A stretch of DNA of 54,298 bases from Neoroseomonas eburnea (GTDB lineage: Bacteria; Pseudomonadota; Alphaproteobacteria; Acetobacterales; Acetobacteraceae), in assembly GCF_018129005.1 (NCBI RefSeq), contig NZ_JAAEDL010000032.1, positions 1 to 54,298 of the forward strand, read 5' to 3'. A model generated the notes under the pieces. The model saw only the letters and a program-made list of their open reading frames with translations. It did no database searches and was not told where the DNA came from. The translations under genes were made by a program, and so were the position numbers. Positions 32,395 through 41,705 of the stretch are shown here, one piece after another (within the stretch, counting starts at the first letter, position 1; every line of letters starts with the position of its first letter).

Positions 32395-34215
32395 TCAGAA
32401 CACCGAGGTCTTGAACCGGGTGCCTATCACCTCGCGGAAGTGGCGCACGACGCGCAGTGAATCCCGCAGGATATCGCGGTCGGCCGAGGTCAGGGCGCTG
32501 GGGCGCACCAGCGCCTCCGCGGCGACGTTGCCGCGCCGCACGGCGTCGATCTGGGAGGCTATGCGATAGGCCATGAAGACGCGCAGCGCGCCGAGCAGTT
32601 CCCGGCCGAGCCCCTCCTCCAGCGCGCCGCCGGCGACCAGCGCGTCGATGCGCCCGGAAGTCGCGGTCGCCGCGATGCCGCGGTCGAGCGCCATGGTCCG
32701 CACGCCGTGCACGATCGGGAAGATGCCGGCCTTCTTGATATCGATCGCGTCCTCGCCGACGCCGACGCTCGCCATGATGGTGCCGAGCACACCGAGGCTC
32801 GGCGTCGCGAAGCTCTCGATCAGGTAGGCGAAATGCGCCATCAGCGCCGCCTCCCCGCGCATCATGCCGAACAGCGCGGCCTTCGCCTCGTCGAGCAGGG
32901 CGAGGCGGCCCGTCAGCGCCACGGCATCGAGGAAGATGGCGATGTTCATCGCCGCCTCCGGCGTCCTCTCCTGGATCCAGCCGCGCAATTGCCGCGTCAT
33001 GCCCTCGAGCGTCTGCGACCACAGCGGGTTGCGCACCATCACATTGCCCGGGCAGGGCGGGAAGCCGTAGGAATCCAGCGCGCCGGAGAAGGCCTCGCGG
33101 AATGCGGCGAGCTCGGCCTCGGGCACCGGGCCGGCGAGCAGCAGGCCGTTGTCCTGGTCGGTGCGGACGGTCTGCTCGCCGCGGCCCTCGCTGCCCATCA
33201 GGATCAGGCAGCCCTGCTCGCGGATGGATGGCGGCGCGACCAGCTCGAACAAGCGCACGAGGAGACGGCGGTTGAGGTCGGAGGTGATCTCCGCGATCGC
33301 CTCCACCTTCACGCCCTGGCGCCAGAGCCGTTCCACCTGGTCCTGGATGGCGCGGGCCGGCGCGGCCAGCTCCTCCACGCTCCGCGCGCCGTCGATGCGC
33401 CCGGGAATGAGCTGCGAATTGCCGGCGAACTGCCCGAGAAGGTCGATGTCCTCGAGGAAGCCTACCCAGGCATCGCCGTCGCGCACGCCGAGGCGCCGCT
33501 TGCTGTGCCGCGTCATGGCGAGCAGCGCGTCGAACAGGAAATCGTCGGCCTCCACGGAGACGACGTCGAAATGCGTCACCTCGGCGACCGGCGTGTCGAG
33601 CGGCAGGCCGCGCAGCACCGCCGCCTTGCCGAGGTTCATGCCGGTGACGACACCGACCCGCCCGTCGGAACGGACGAACAGGGCGTTGACATCAGCCTCC
33701 CTCATCGCCTGGCCGGCCTCGGCGATGGTCGCGCTGCCCGGGATCGTCACCGCGCGGTGGCGCATGGCGTCGCGCACGCGCGCGCGCAGCACGCCTTCCA
33801 TGCCGCCCTCGGGCCTGCGGGCCTCCGCGAAGGCCTCCAGCTTGCGCGAGACATCGGCGTAGAAGAAGGCGGCGAAGGCCGGGTTGCGGGCGATCAGTGC
33901 GCGCACCAGGGCGCCCGGGAGCAGGAAGCAGAGCGTCTCCTCGGCGGCGATAAAGTCCTCGCCGGCGGCGCGATGGACGAGGGCGCGGCTGTCGAAGCTG
34001 TCGCGCGGGCCGAGCACGCCCTGCAGCGCCTCCCCCTCGCGCGCCTCCACCGCGCCCTTGATGACGACATGCAGCACGTCGGAAGCGCGGCCGCGGGCGA
34101 TGATGGTCTCGCCCGGCGTGAAATAGCCGATATCCGCCGCGGCGCGCAGTTCCTCGACCTCCTGCTGGGTCAGGCGATCGAAGGGCGGGTTCTGGGCGTC
34201 GAAGCCGGTCGCCAT
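32395..34215 (-). CDS. cNMP-binding, CBS-pair, DUF294 nucleotidyltransferase protein
   Basis: This 606-residue regulatory protein has four parts in order. A cyclic-nucleotide-binding-like domain (about 13-130; ADIGYFTPGETIIARGRASD) comes first, followed by two CBS motifs (about 148-205 and 210-265). Next is a GlnD-like nucleotidyltransferase domain (about 300-440) with the intact signature GSEGRGE (341-347) and RTDQDNGLL (351-359), then the DUF294 C-terminal domain (about 460-600). The protein would sense nucleotides and transfer a nucleotidyl group to an unknown partner. It is translated with the exonuclease gene 2 bases downstream, and ActP lies 45 bases upstream. Length and order match homologues found beside acetate permeases. 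Confidence 0.9.
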   Translation of the reverse strand: MATGFDAQNPPFDRLTQQEVEELRAAADIGYFTPGETIIARGRASDVLHVVIKGAVEAREGEALQGVLGPRDSFDSRALVHRAAGEDFIAAEETLCFLLPGALVRALIARNPAFAAFFYADVSRKLEAFAEARRPEGGMEGVLRARVRDAMRHRAVTIPGSATIAEAGQAMREADVNALFVRSDGRVGVVTGMNLGKAAVLRGLPLDTPVAEVTHFDVVSVEADDFLFDALLAMTRHSKRRLGVRDGDAWVGFLEDIDLLGQFAGNSQLIPGRIDGARSVEELAAPARAIQDQVERLWRQGVKVEAIAEITSDLNRRLLVRLFELVAPPSIREQGCLILMGSEGRGEQTVRTDQDNGLLLAGPVPEAELAAFREAFSGALDSYGFPPCPGNVMVRNPLWSQTLEGMTRQLRGWIQERTPEAAMNIAIFLDAVALTGRLALLDEAKAALFGMMRGEAALMAHFAYLIESFATPSLGVLGTIMASVGVGEDAIDIKKAGIFPIVHGVRTMALDRGIAATATSGRIDALVAGGALEEGLGRELLGALRVFMAYRIASQIDAVRRGNVAAEALVRPSALTSADRDILRDSLRVVRHFREVIGTRFKTSVF

Positions 34216-34260
34216 GGCGGGTGCGGCGGCGCGGCCCCGCGAAGGGCCGCGCCGTGCGGG

Positions 34261-35958
34261 TCAGTGGATATGGGCCGAGGCGGCGCCGATGCCGGTCTCG
34301 GACCGCACGTACTGCGCGTCGAAGCTGGCCTGTTCCGACTTCGCCTGGGCGCTGCTGTCCATCTTCGAGAACAGCCAGATGCCGACGAAGGCGATGGTCA
34401 TCGAGAACAACGCCGGGTTGTCGTAGGGGAAAAGCGCCTCGCCGAAGCCAAGGGTCTGCACCCAGACGGCCTTGGACAGCACCACCATCACCACCGCGCT
34501 GAGCAGCCCGAGGAAGCCGCCGATCAGCGAACCCCGCGTGGTGGTCCCCTTCCAGAACACCGACATCAGCAGCACCGGGAAGTTGCAGGATGCCGCCACC
34601 GCGAAGGCCAGGCCCACCATGAAGGCGACGTTCTGGTTCTCGAAGACGTAGCCGAGGATGATGGCGACGATGCCGATGACGACCGCCGTCATCTTCGAGA
34701 TCCGCACCTCCCTCTGCTCGTTGGCGCGGCCGCGCGCGATCACCTCGGCATAGAGGTCGTGCGACACCGCCGAGGCCCCGGCGAGCGTCAGCCCCGCCAC
34801 CACCGCGAGGATGGTCGCGAAGGCCACCGCCGAGATGAAGCCGAGGAAGAGCGACCCGCCCACCGCATTGGCCAGGTGGATCGCCGCCATGTTGGTGCCG
34901 CCGATCAGCCCGCCCACGCGGTTGATCACGCCCCCGGGACCGGCATGGTAGAAGCTGTCGTCGGTCATCAGGAAGGTGATGGCGCCGAAGCCGATGATGA
35001 AGGTGAGGATGTAGAAATAGGCGATGAAGCCGGTGGCGTAGAACACCGACTTCCGCGCCGCCTGGGCGTCGGAGACCGTGAAGAAGCGCATCAGGATGTG
35101 CGGCAGGCCGGCGGTGCCGAACATCAGCGCAAGACCGAGCGAGATCGCAGAGACCGGGTCGGAGACCAGCGCGCCCGGCGCCATGATCGCATCCCCGCGC
35201 GGGTGGATGCGCACCGCATCGGCGAACATCGCCTCCGGGCTGAAGCCGTAGCGGACCAGCACCATGATGGCCATGAAGGATGCGCCGGCCAGCAGCAGGC
35301 AGGCCTTGATGATCTGCACCCAGGTGGTCGCCTTCATGCCGCCGAAGGCGACATAGACGATCATCAGCACGCCGACGATCACCACCGCGTAGAGATACTG
35401 CAGCCCGAACAGCAGTTCGATCAGCTTGCCCGCGCCCACCATCTGCGCGATCAGGTAGAAGGCCACCACCACCAGCGTGCCGGTGGCCGAGAGGATGCGG
35501 ATCGAGGTCGGCTCCAGCCTGAAGGAGGCGACGTCGGCGAAGGTGAACTTGCCGAGGTTGCGCAGCCGCTCCGCGATCAGGAACAGGATCACCGGCCAGC
35601 CCACCAGGAAGCCGATCGAGTAGATCAGCCCATCGAATCCCGAGGCGAAGACCAGGCCGGAGATCCCCAGGAAGGATGCCGCCGACATGTAGTCCCCGGC
35701 GATGGCGAGCCCGTTCTGGAAGCCGGTGATGCCGCCGCCGGCCGCATAGAAATCCGCCGCCGAGCGCGTCTGCATCGCGGCGCGGTAGGTGATGCCGAGC
35801 GTGCCGATGACGAACAGGAAGAACATGACGATCGCGGCCAGGTTCAGGGCCTGCCGGTCCACTTGCCCTTCCAGGGCACCGGCCGCGTGCGCCAGCCCGA
35901 CATGCGCCGCCGTGCCGGCCAACGCCGCCAGGGCGGAAACCCAAAGGATGCGCCGCAT
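34261..35958 (-). CDS. actP: Cation/acetate symporter ActP
   Basis: This 565-residue sodium:solute symporter has 13 or so membrane segments and begins with a cleavable-looking leader ([20 protein letters not shown]). Landmarks are [40 protein letters not shown] and [20 protein letters not shown], followed by [20 protein letters not shown]. All fit ActP, which takes up acetate, propionate or related short acids. Its ATG overlaps the DUF485 stop codon by one base (TGATG), the usual yjcH-actP arrangement. The frame remains open upstream to 36414, but that would overlap DUF485 entirely. The cNMP-CBS-DUF294 gene follows 45 bases downstream. Confidence 0.94.
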   Translation of the reverse strand: MRRILWVSALAALAGTAAHVGLAHAAGALEGQVDRQALNLAAIVMFFLFVIGTLGITYRAAMQTRSAADFYAAGGGITGFQNGLAIAGDYMSAASFLGISGLVFASGFDGLIYSIGFLVGWPVILFLIAERLRNLGKFTFADVASFRLEPTSIRILSATGTLVVVAFYLIAQMVGAGKLIELLFGLQYLYAVVIVGVLMIVYVAFGGMKATTWVQIIKACLLLAGASFMAIMVLVRYGFSPEAMFADAVRIHPRGDAIMAPGALVSDPVSAISLGLALMFGTAGLPHILMRFFTVSDAQAARKSVFYATGFIAYFYILTFIIGFGAITFLMTDDSFYHAGPGGVINRVGGLIGGTNMAAIHLANAVGGSLFLGFISAVAFATILAVVAGLTLAGASAVSHDLYAEVIARGRANEQREVRISKMTAVVIGIVAIILGYVFENQNVAFMVGLAFAVAASCNFPVLLMSVFWKGTTTRGSLIGGFLGLLSAVVMVVLSKAVWVQTLGFGEALFPYDNPALFSMTIAFVGIWLFSKMDSSAQAKSEQASFDAQYVRSETGIGAASAHIH

Positions 35959-36263
35959 CACTGCACCTCTTCCTTCAGGCGGTCGGTCAGCGCGTCGAAC
36001 TCGCTGTTGGCGCGCCGCACATAGACCCCGGTCAGCACGAAGGCCGCGACGATCACGAACAGGCCGAGCACGATGCCGAGGGAAGTGACGCCGCCCCCGA
36101 CCTTCATGCCCAGCAGCGGCTTGGCGAAGGCCACCAGCAGGATGAAGCCGAAATAGATCACCAGCATGATGGCCGAGAGCGTCCAGGCGAAGCCTGATCG
36201 CCGCCGGACGAGTTCCTGGAATCTCGGACTGTTCAGCACGCGCAGATGCGCATCTTCGGCCAT
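35958..36263 (-). CDS. DUF485 membrane protein (YjcH-like), ActP partner
   Basis: The 101-residue protein has two hydrophobic helices ([20 protein letters not shown] and [20 protein letters not shown]). The DUF485 surroundings are present: [18 protein letters not shown] before the first helix and [18 protein letters not shown] after the second. It is encoded directly before actP with overlapping stop and start codons and is presumed to be its small partner. The long open frame to 36638 was rejected because it enters the divergent prpE gene. The 171-base divergent region to prpE contains a Crp/FNR-like box. Confidence 0.92.
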   Translation of the reverse strand: MAEDAHLRVLNSPRFQELVRRRSGFAWTLSAIMLVIYFGFILLVAFAKPLLGMKVGGGVTSLGIVLGLFVIVAAFVLTGVYVRRANSEFDALTDRLKEEVQ

Positions 36264-36340
36264 CGCCTGTCTCCCTGGGCCTGTATCCCGGTCCGCCGCC
36301 GGGTGCCCGCGACCCATAGGCTCCGGCGAGGGGCGGAATG

Positions 36341-36354
36341 TTGATCTGGCGCAA
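36341..36354. promoter_or_regulatory. Crp/FNR-type binding box between the actP and prpE operons
   Basis: TTGATCTGGCGCAA fits the FNR/Anr/FixK pattern TTGAT-N4-ATCAA with the TTG-N8-CAA core intact and one weak position on the right half. It is embedded in a wider inverted repeat ATGTTG...CAACAT (36338-36357). It lies 78 bases upstream of the DUF485 start and 81 bases upstream of prpE, well placed to control either direction. Confidence 0.5.
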
Positions 36355-36434
36355 CATCGATGCCCCGCGCCGGGCCTTGCATGGCCCCTGCGCGGCGGTC
36401 CAGGCTCGCGGCAAGGACGGGAGGAAGCCCAGGC

Positions 36435-38339
36435 ATGAACGAAGCCGCCGGCGCGACGCGTTATGACGAGACCTACGCCCGCTGGCGCCGCGACCCGGCG
36501 GCCTATTGGTCCGAAGCCGCCAAGGGCATCGCCTGGGACGCGCCGCCGCGCGCGGCCTTCGATCCTGCCCTCGGCGTCTATGGGCGCTGGTTCCCGGGCG
36601 GGCGGCTCAACACCTGCTTCAACGCGGTGGACCGCCATGTCGCCGCCGGCCGGGGCGCACAGCCCGCCATCATCTGGGACAGCCCGATGACCGGGCGGAT
36701 CGAGGCGATGTCATACGCCCGGCTGCAGGACCGCGTGGCGCGGGTGGCCGGGGCGCTCGCCGCGCGCGGGGTGGCGAAGGGCGACCGCGTCATCGTCTAC
36801 ATGCCGATGGTGCCGGAAGCGGCGATCGCCATGCTCGCCTGCGCGCGGCTCGGCGCGGTGCATTCGGTGGTCTTCGGCGGCTTCGCCGCGGCCGAACTCG
36901 CCACGCGCATCGCCGATGCGAAGCCGAAGGCGATCGTCTCCGCAAGCTGCGGGCTCGAGCCCGGGCGCGTGGTGAAGTACAAGCCCCTGCTCGATGCCGC
37001 GATCGGCCTCAGCCCGCACAAGCCCGCGAGCGTGCTGATCCTCCAGCGTCCCGAATCCCCCTGCGAGCTGACGCCCGGCCGCGACGAGGATCTGCTCGCG
37101 GCGGAGACTGCCGCCTCCCCGCATGCCTGCGTCAGCGTGGAGAGCACCGATCCGCTCTACATCCTCTACACTTCCGGCACGACGGGCGCGCCCAAGGGCA
37201 TCGTGCGCGACAATGGCGGCCACGCGGTCGCGCTGCACAATTCCATGTCCATGGTCTACGGCGCGAACCCGGGCGACGTGTACTGGGCGGCCTCGGATGT
37301 CGGCTGGGTCGTGGGGCATTCCTACATCGTCTACGCCCCGCTGCTCGCGGGCTGCACCACGGTCCTGTTCGAGGGCAAGCCGGTCGGCACGCCGGATGCC
37401 GGCACCTTCTGGCGCGTCTGTGCGCAGCATGGCGTGAAGGTGCTGTTCACCGCGCCCACCGCGATCCGCGCCATCAAGAAGGAGGACCCGGAGGGCCTGC
37501 TGCTGAAGCGGCACGACCTGTCGAGGCTGGAGGCGCTCTACCTCGCCGGCGAGCGCTGCGACCCCGACACCGTCACCTGGTCCGAGCGCCTGCTGGGCAA
37601 GCCCGTGGTGGACCATTGGTGGCAGACGGAAACCGGCTGGACCATCACGGGCAATTTCCGCGGCCTTGGGCTGTTCCCGACGAGGCCCGGCTCCGGCGGC
37701 AAGCCCGCGCCCGGATATGATGTCGTGGCGCTGGACGAGGCAAACAGGGAACTGCCGCGCGGGCAGATCGGCAGCCTCGCCGTCCGGCTGCCGCTGCCGC
37801 CCTCCTGCCTGCCGACCCTGTTCAACGCCGACCAGCGCTTCCGCGACGCCTACCTCTCGGCGCATCCGGGCTTCTACAGCACGGCGGATGCCGGAATGAT
37901 CGACGAGGACGGCTATGTCTGGGTGATGTCCCGCACCGACGACATCATCAATGTCGCCGGCCATCGTCTGTCCACCGGCGCGATGGAGGAAGTGCTGGCT
38001 TCGCACCCCGATGTCGCCGAATGTGCCGTGGTCGGCGTGCGGGACACGCTGAAGGGCCAGGTGCCGCTCGGCCTGGTGGTGCTCAAGGCCGGCGTGACGC
38101 GGGGTGAAGCCGCGATCGGGCAGGAACTGGTGGCGATGGTGCGCGACCGCATCGGCCCCGTTGCCGCCTTCAAGGATGCCCGTGTCGTGGCCCGCCTGCC
38201 GAAGACGCGCAGCGGCAAGATCCTGCGCGCCACCCTGCGCAAGATCGCCGATGGCGAGGACTACGTCGTGCCGCCGACCATCGACGACCCTGCGATCCTG
38301 GACGAGGTCGGCGACGTGCTGAAGGCCGCGATGCGGTAG
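36435..38339 (+). CDS. prpE: Propionyl-CoA synthetase (PrpE-type acyl-CoA synthetase)
   Basis: This 634-residue AMP-forming enzyme activates propionate, and probably acetate, to the CoA thioester. PrpE-type features include [20 protein letters not shown] and the AMP loop [36 protein letters not shown] and the C-terminal [20 protein letters not shown] complete the pattern; the lysine in SGKIL is the catalytic one and a known acetylation target in this family. The ending [14 protein letters not shown] is also PrpE-like. The ATG at 36435 was chosen over 36360. It is divergent from DUF485-actP, coupling uptake and activation. A DUF1697 gene follows 5 bases downstream. Confidence 0.92.
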   Translation: MNEAAGATRYDETYARWRRDPAAYWSEAAKGIAWDAPPRAAFDPALGVYGRWFPGGRLNTCFNAVDRHVAAGRGAQPAIIWDSPMTGRIEAMSYARLQDRVARVAGALAARGVAKGDRVIVYMPMVPEAAIAMLACARLGAVHSVVFGGFAAAELATRIADAKPKAIVSASCGLEPGRVVKYKPLLDAAIGLSPHKPASVLILQRPESPCELTPGRDEDLLAAETAASPHACVSVESTDPLYILYTSGTTGAPKGIVRDNGGHAVALHNSMSMVYGANPGDVYWAASDVGWVVGHSYIVYAPLLAGCTTVLFEGKPVGTPDAGTFWRVCAQHGVKVLFTAPTAIRAIKKEDPEGLLLKRHDLSRLEALYLAGERCDPDTVTWSERLLGKPVVDHWWQTETGWTITGNFRGLGLFPTRPGSGGKPAPGYDVVALDEANRELPRGQIGSLAVRLPLPPSCLPTLFNADQRFRDAYLSAHPGFYSTADAGMIDEDGYVWVMSRTDDIINVAGHRLSTGAMEEVLASHPDVAECAVVGVRDTLKGQVPLGLVVLKAGVTRGEAAIGQELVAMVRDRIGPVAAFKDARVVARLPKTRSGKILRATLRKIADGEDYVVPPTIDDPAILDEVGDVLKAAMR

Positions 38340-38344
38340 AGCGC

Positions 38345-38860
38345 ATGGCCTCCTACGTCGCGCTGCTGCGCGCCATCAATGTCGGCGGGTCCGGCACGCT
38401 GCCCATGGCCGAGCTGAAGGCGATATGCGTCGCGACGGGCCTCGCCCGGGTCCGGACCTACATCGCCAGCGGCAATGTCGTCTTCGAGAGCGCGCAGCCG
38501 GTCGCCACGATCAAGGCGGCGATCGAGGCGCGGCTGCACGCGGATGCCGGCAAGCCGATCGGCGTCACGCTCCGCTCCGCGGCGGAGATGGCCGCGGTGC
38601 TGGCCGGCAATCCCTTCGGGGAGGCGCCGCCCAACCGCTGCTTCGCCGTCTTCCTCGATGAGCCTCCGCCGGCGGACGCGCTCGAAGGCGCCCGTGGCCG
38701 CGTCGATGAGGAGCTGCGCCTCGGCAGGCGGGAGATCTACGTGCGCTGCCCCACGGGGATCGGGCGCTCGAAGCTGCGCATCCCGGCCGCGCAGGCAGGC
38801 ACGGCGCGGAACATGAACACCGTCGCGAAGCTCGCCGAACTCGCCGCTGCGTATGGGTGA
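38345..38860 (+). CDS. DUF1697 family protein
   Basis: The 171-residue protein shows the DUF1697 opening YVALLRAINVGGSGTLPMAE, then RVRTYIASGNVVFES and the later CFAVFLDEPPP and RSKLRIPAAQAGTARNMNTV. The family is widespread and soluble, with no firmly assigned activity. It starts 5 bases after the prpE stop and is very likely in the same transcript, though a functional link is not evident. Confidence 0.92.
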   Translation: MASYVALLRAINVGGSGTLPMAELKAICVATGLARVRTYIASGNVVFESAQPVATIKAAIEARLHADAGKPIGVTLRSAAEMAAVLAGNPFGEAPPNRCFAVFLDEPPPADALEGARGRVDEELRLGRREIYVRCPTGIGRSKLRIPAAQAGTARNMNTVAKLAELAAAYG

Positions 38861-38981
38861 GGCTCAGGGTTCCGTGGCTCGACCGTGATGCTCAGGGGAC
38901 CGCGCGCCGGGGCAGCCGCACGCCAAGCCCAAACCCGGATGCCAACCGCACGGGCATTCGCCCTGTGTGTGGCTAGTGCGA

Positions 38982-39136
38982 GTCATACCCGCAACATGAG
39001 TCACTGACTCATGCCGAGGCCGCGAATACGGCCCGCCGGTGATCCGGCGACGCCAAGCAAACCGGAGGTTTGCGCCCGGCGCCCGAGAGCACGGAAAGGC
39101 GGATACCTGCGGTCGCGAATGGCGGCCGATGGTATC
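38982..39136. repeat. Structured interspersed repeat, copy B (REP/MITE-like)
   Basis: This element of about 155 bp is related to copy A at 7700-7822. Shared landmarks are the start GTCATACC, the palindrome CATGAGTCA-C-TGACTCATG (38995-39013), CCGCGAATACGGCCCGCCGG and the end GGTATC. Stem bases differ from copy A in a pairwise compensating way. It carries an extra hairpin absent from copy A, GCAAACC-GGA-GGTTTGC (39057-39073). Its right end touches the stop codon of the adjacent glycosyltransferase gene: the terminal TGATACC supplies the TGA. Confidence 0.75.
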
Positions 39137-41696
39137 ACCCCAGCGCGATCCGCTCGATCAGCAGCACCAGCTCGCGACCCGACCCCGGTTCCCGCACCGC
39201 GCCGGCAAAACCGAGCCGCAATTCGTTCGCCCCGGGCCGCAGGGCGAGATCGAGCACCATCTCGCCGCTCTCCCGCAGCCCGGCCGCGGTGGTCTCCAGC
39301 GACGCCTCGGGCCCGCCATTGAGCGCGACGCGGATGCTCTGGCGCGGCAGCAGGCTGCGATAGCCGAGGGTCAACGGCAGCGCGCCCTCGGCCGCCGCCT
39401 CGACCACCAGCCGCGCCTCCCGTGCGACGATCCAGCGCACCCCGGCGGGCAGGCCGAGATCGGGGAAGGGCCCCTCCTCCGGCCCGATGCCGGCGCAAAG
39501 GTCCCAGCGGATGCGGGGTTCCACCAGGGCCGCGGGTTCGGCCACCGGCTGCGGGCCTTCCGGCGACGGTGCCTGCACCGGGGCCGTGTCCGCTGCGTCC
39601 TCGGGCGCCGCTTCCGCCTCCTCTACCGCGCCCGCCATTGGCTCGGCCTCCGCCTGGGCGGACAGCGCCTCCTCCGCCGGCGCCACCAGCGTCAGCGTGC
39701 CTGCCGCGCCGGCCGCGCCGACCGAGAGCAGCACCGGCGCCGGTCCCGTGCCGCCGCCCTCCTGCACCAGGTCCCAGGCGGCGACGCCAGCCCGCCGCAG
39801 CAGCGCCGGCGGCAGGGTCGCGGTGGCGAGCCAGCTCCCGCCCGGCTCGGCAGAGACGGTCAGCGGCAGCGGCGCGCCGTTGACGAAGAGCGACAGCCCC
39901 CGCGCCGCCGGCACCGAGCCCGCGCGCAGGCGGAAGGCGAGCACGCAGGGCACGTCCGCCTCGGCCAGCACCTCCCCGCTCAGTGCCGGCGCCACGGGCC
40001 AGCCGCCGGCCTCGGCCGGCGCGGCGAGCACGCGGGCGAAGGGCCGTTCGGCCGCCGTCACCGCCTCGCCGGCCGTCGGGCCGACGCGCAAGCCCGCCAC
40101 CAGCACGCCGAGGTCGCGCGCATCATTGGCCGGGCGGTAGGTGTAGGGCAGCCGCAGGCGCAGCTCCACGCGCGGCCGCGCGCGCCCCGCGCCGGGCCCG
40201 CGCAGCACCAGCCGGCCGCCGCGCCCATCGCGCGACCAGTCGAGGGCAACCGGCGCCTCACCGACCGTCGCCGTCACCTTCTGCAACTGCTCGGTGCCGA
40301 AGAAGGAGAGCAGCGTCAGCTCCGCCTCCCAGGGCTCGTCGAAGGGCCAGTCGAAGGCGATGACGGGCTCCTGCGCGGTCCAGCGGACCTGGCGGCCCTC
40401 GACCGTCTCCGGCCGGTGCCAGCCGGCCTCCAGGCGCGTGAGATCGAGCGCCATGCTGCGCGGCCGCGTCACCAGGGAGGACACCGCCTTGTGGCGCACC
40501 CACAGCGCGGCGATCTGGTCCATCAATGCCGCCGCGCCATTGGCCGCACGGTAGCGTTCGCCGGCGACGGCGGAGGCCTGTTCCAGTTCCTCGATGCGCG
40601 GCAGCGCCGCCTCGAAGGCGGCGGCGATGGCGGCGGGGTCATGCGCGCGATAGGCGACATGGCCGGCGCCCCAGTGCCGCGCCTCGTATTCGAGCCAGGT
40701 GCCTTCCGGCACCACCACCGGCACGCCGAGGCTGATCGCCTCCCACAGCACGCCCGAGGATTTCCGCCGGTACAGCGCGGGGTCGTAGGGGAACAGCGCG
40801 ATCCGCACGCCCTGCAGCAGCGCGAGATACGCCTGTGGCGAAAGCCGCCCGCCGGCGACTTCCAGGTTCGTGAAGTCCTCGGCCAGCGCGGCGAGCCGTT
40901 CCCCCGCCGCCTTGGCCTCGCCCCAGGCCGCTTCGGTATTGGCGTGGGCGACGAAGGTCCAGTCCGGATGGGCTGTGGCCAGCGCGGGGCCGAGGTCCGG
41001 CAGCAGCGCGATGCCCTTGTCGGTGCGCACGTCGCCGGCGAACAGCAGCGCGCGGCGCGGAGGCTCGCCGGCTCGCGGCGCCGGCTCGGGGCGGATCGGC
41101 ACCGGATGCGGCGGAATCGTGCGGCCGAGCAGCGCGCCGTACTCCGCCGCATGCTGCCCGCCGCTGGCGAAGAGGTGGACCTCCGGCCCCGGTTCCTGCG
41201 CCGCGCGGTCGGCGAGGCGATAGAACAGCGCCCGCAGCCTGTCCTCGACCGCCTGCCGCCCGTGCCCCTCCACCGCATAGCCCGAAGGCAGCATGAGGTG
41301 GACGAGGAAGAGCGGCGCCTCCAGGGGGTCGAATCCCTTCATCCAGCCGACATAGCCGGCGAGGTGGTTCTCGGTGACGGTCGGCACCAGCACGCAGTCG
41401 GAGGGGCGGAACTCGCCGCGCGGCAGCGTCGCCAGTTCCGCCTGCAGCAGGTCGTTGAAGTGGCGGAAATCGTCGAAGGCGCCGGTGACCGGGTCCTGAT
41501 GGCGGACCGCGTAGCAGGTCTCGGTGAAGTGGGGCAGGACGCGCACGCCCTCGATGGTGCGGGCGCCGAAGCGGCGGTTGGCGATGATCGTCGCCGGCTC
41601 CCCGCGCGCCAGCGCCTCCTTCGCGATCGCCAGGTCGTAGGCGAGGTGGTGCCCCGCCTCGCCTTCGAGATTGGGGTCGAGGATGATCAGGGCCAT
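39135..41696 (-). CDS. GT-B glycosyltransferase with long C-terminal extension
   Basis: This 853-residue cytosolic protein has a GT4-like half (about residues 1-430) with DVRTDKGIALLPDLGPALA and a donor-site region ALFPYDPALYRRKSSGVLWE, followed by AISLGVPVVVPEGTWLEYEA. The remaining 420 residues look like two or three beta-rich modules separated by an acidic Ala/Glu linker (about 655-700). One contains WTAQEPVIAFDWPFDEPWEA, and the last resembles a jelly-roll (NGGPEASLETTAAGLRESGE). It probably adds sugars to a surface glycan. It is the last gene of a three-gene operon. The stop codon overlaps the end of a structured repeat, so the C-terminus may have been altered by its insertion. Confidence 0.8.
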   Translation of the reverse strand: MALIILDPNLEGEAGHHLAYDLAIAKEALARGEPATIIANRRFGARTIEGVRVLPHFTETCYAVRHQDPVTGAFDDFRHFNDLLQAELATLPRGEFRPSDCVLVPTVTENHLAGYVGWMKGFDPLEAPLFLVHLMLPSGYAVEGHGRQAVEDRLRALFYRLADRAAQEPGPEVHLFASGGQHAAEYGALLGRTIPPHPVPIRPEPAPRAGEPPRRALLFAGDVRTDKGIALLPDLGPALATAHPDWTFVAHANTEAAWGEAKAAGERLAALAEDFTNLEVAGGRLSPQAYLALLQGVRIALFPYDPALYRRKSSGVLWEAISLGVPVVVPEGTWLEYEARHWGAGHVAYRAHDPAAIAAAFEAALPRIEELEQASAVAGERYRAANGAAALMDQIAALWVRHKAVSSLVTRPRSMALDLTRLEAGWHRPETVEGRQVRWTAQEPVIAFDWPFDEPWEAELTLLSFFGTEQLQKVTATVGEAPVALDWSRDGRGGRLVLRGPGAGRARPRVELRLRLPYTYRPANDARDLGVLVAGLRVGPTAGEAVTAAERPFARVLAAPAEAGGWPVAPALSGEVLAEADVPCVLAFRLRAGSVPAARGLSLFVNGAPLPLTVSAEPGGSWLATATLPPALLRRAGVAAWDLVQEGGGTGPAPVLLSVGAAGAAGTLTLVAPAEEALSAQAEAEPMAGAVEEAEAAPEDAADTAPVQAPSPEGPQPVAEPAALVEPRIRWDLCAGIGPEEGPFPDLGLPAGVRWIVAREARLVVEAAAEGALPLTLGYRSLLPRQSIRVALNGGPEASLETTAAGLRESGEMVLDLALRPGANELRLGFAGAVREPGSGRELVLLIERIALG

Positions 41697-41705
41697 GGCG
41701 GGGCC

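Noticed and set aside
32707..36024. A 1105-codon open frame on the plus strand
   Set aside because: It runs antisense through the cNMP-CBS-DUF294 protein and ActP, both with clear domains. The His/Arg/Asp-rich translation is a high-GC shadow.
38980..39140. A CRISPR array at the repeat-rich intergenic region
   Set aside because: There is one copy of a structured element with several different hairpins, no regularly spaced identical repeats and no cas genes.
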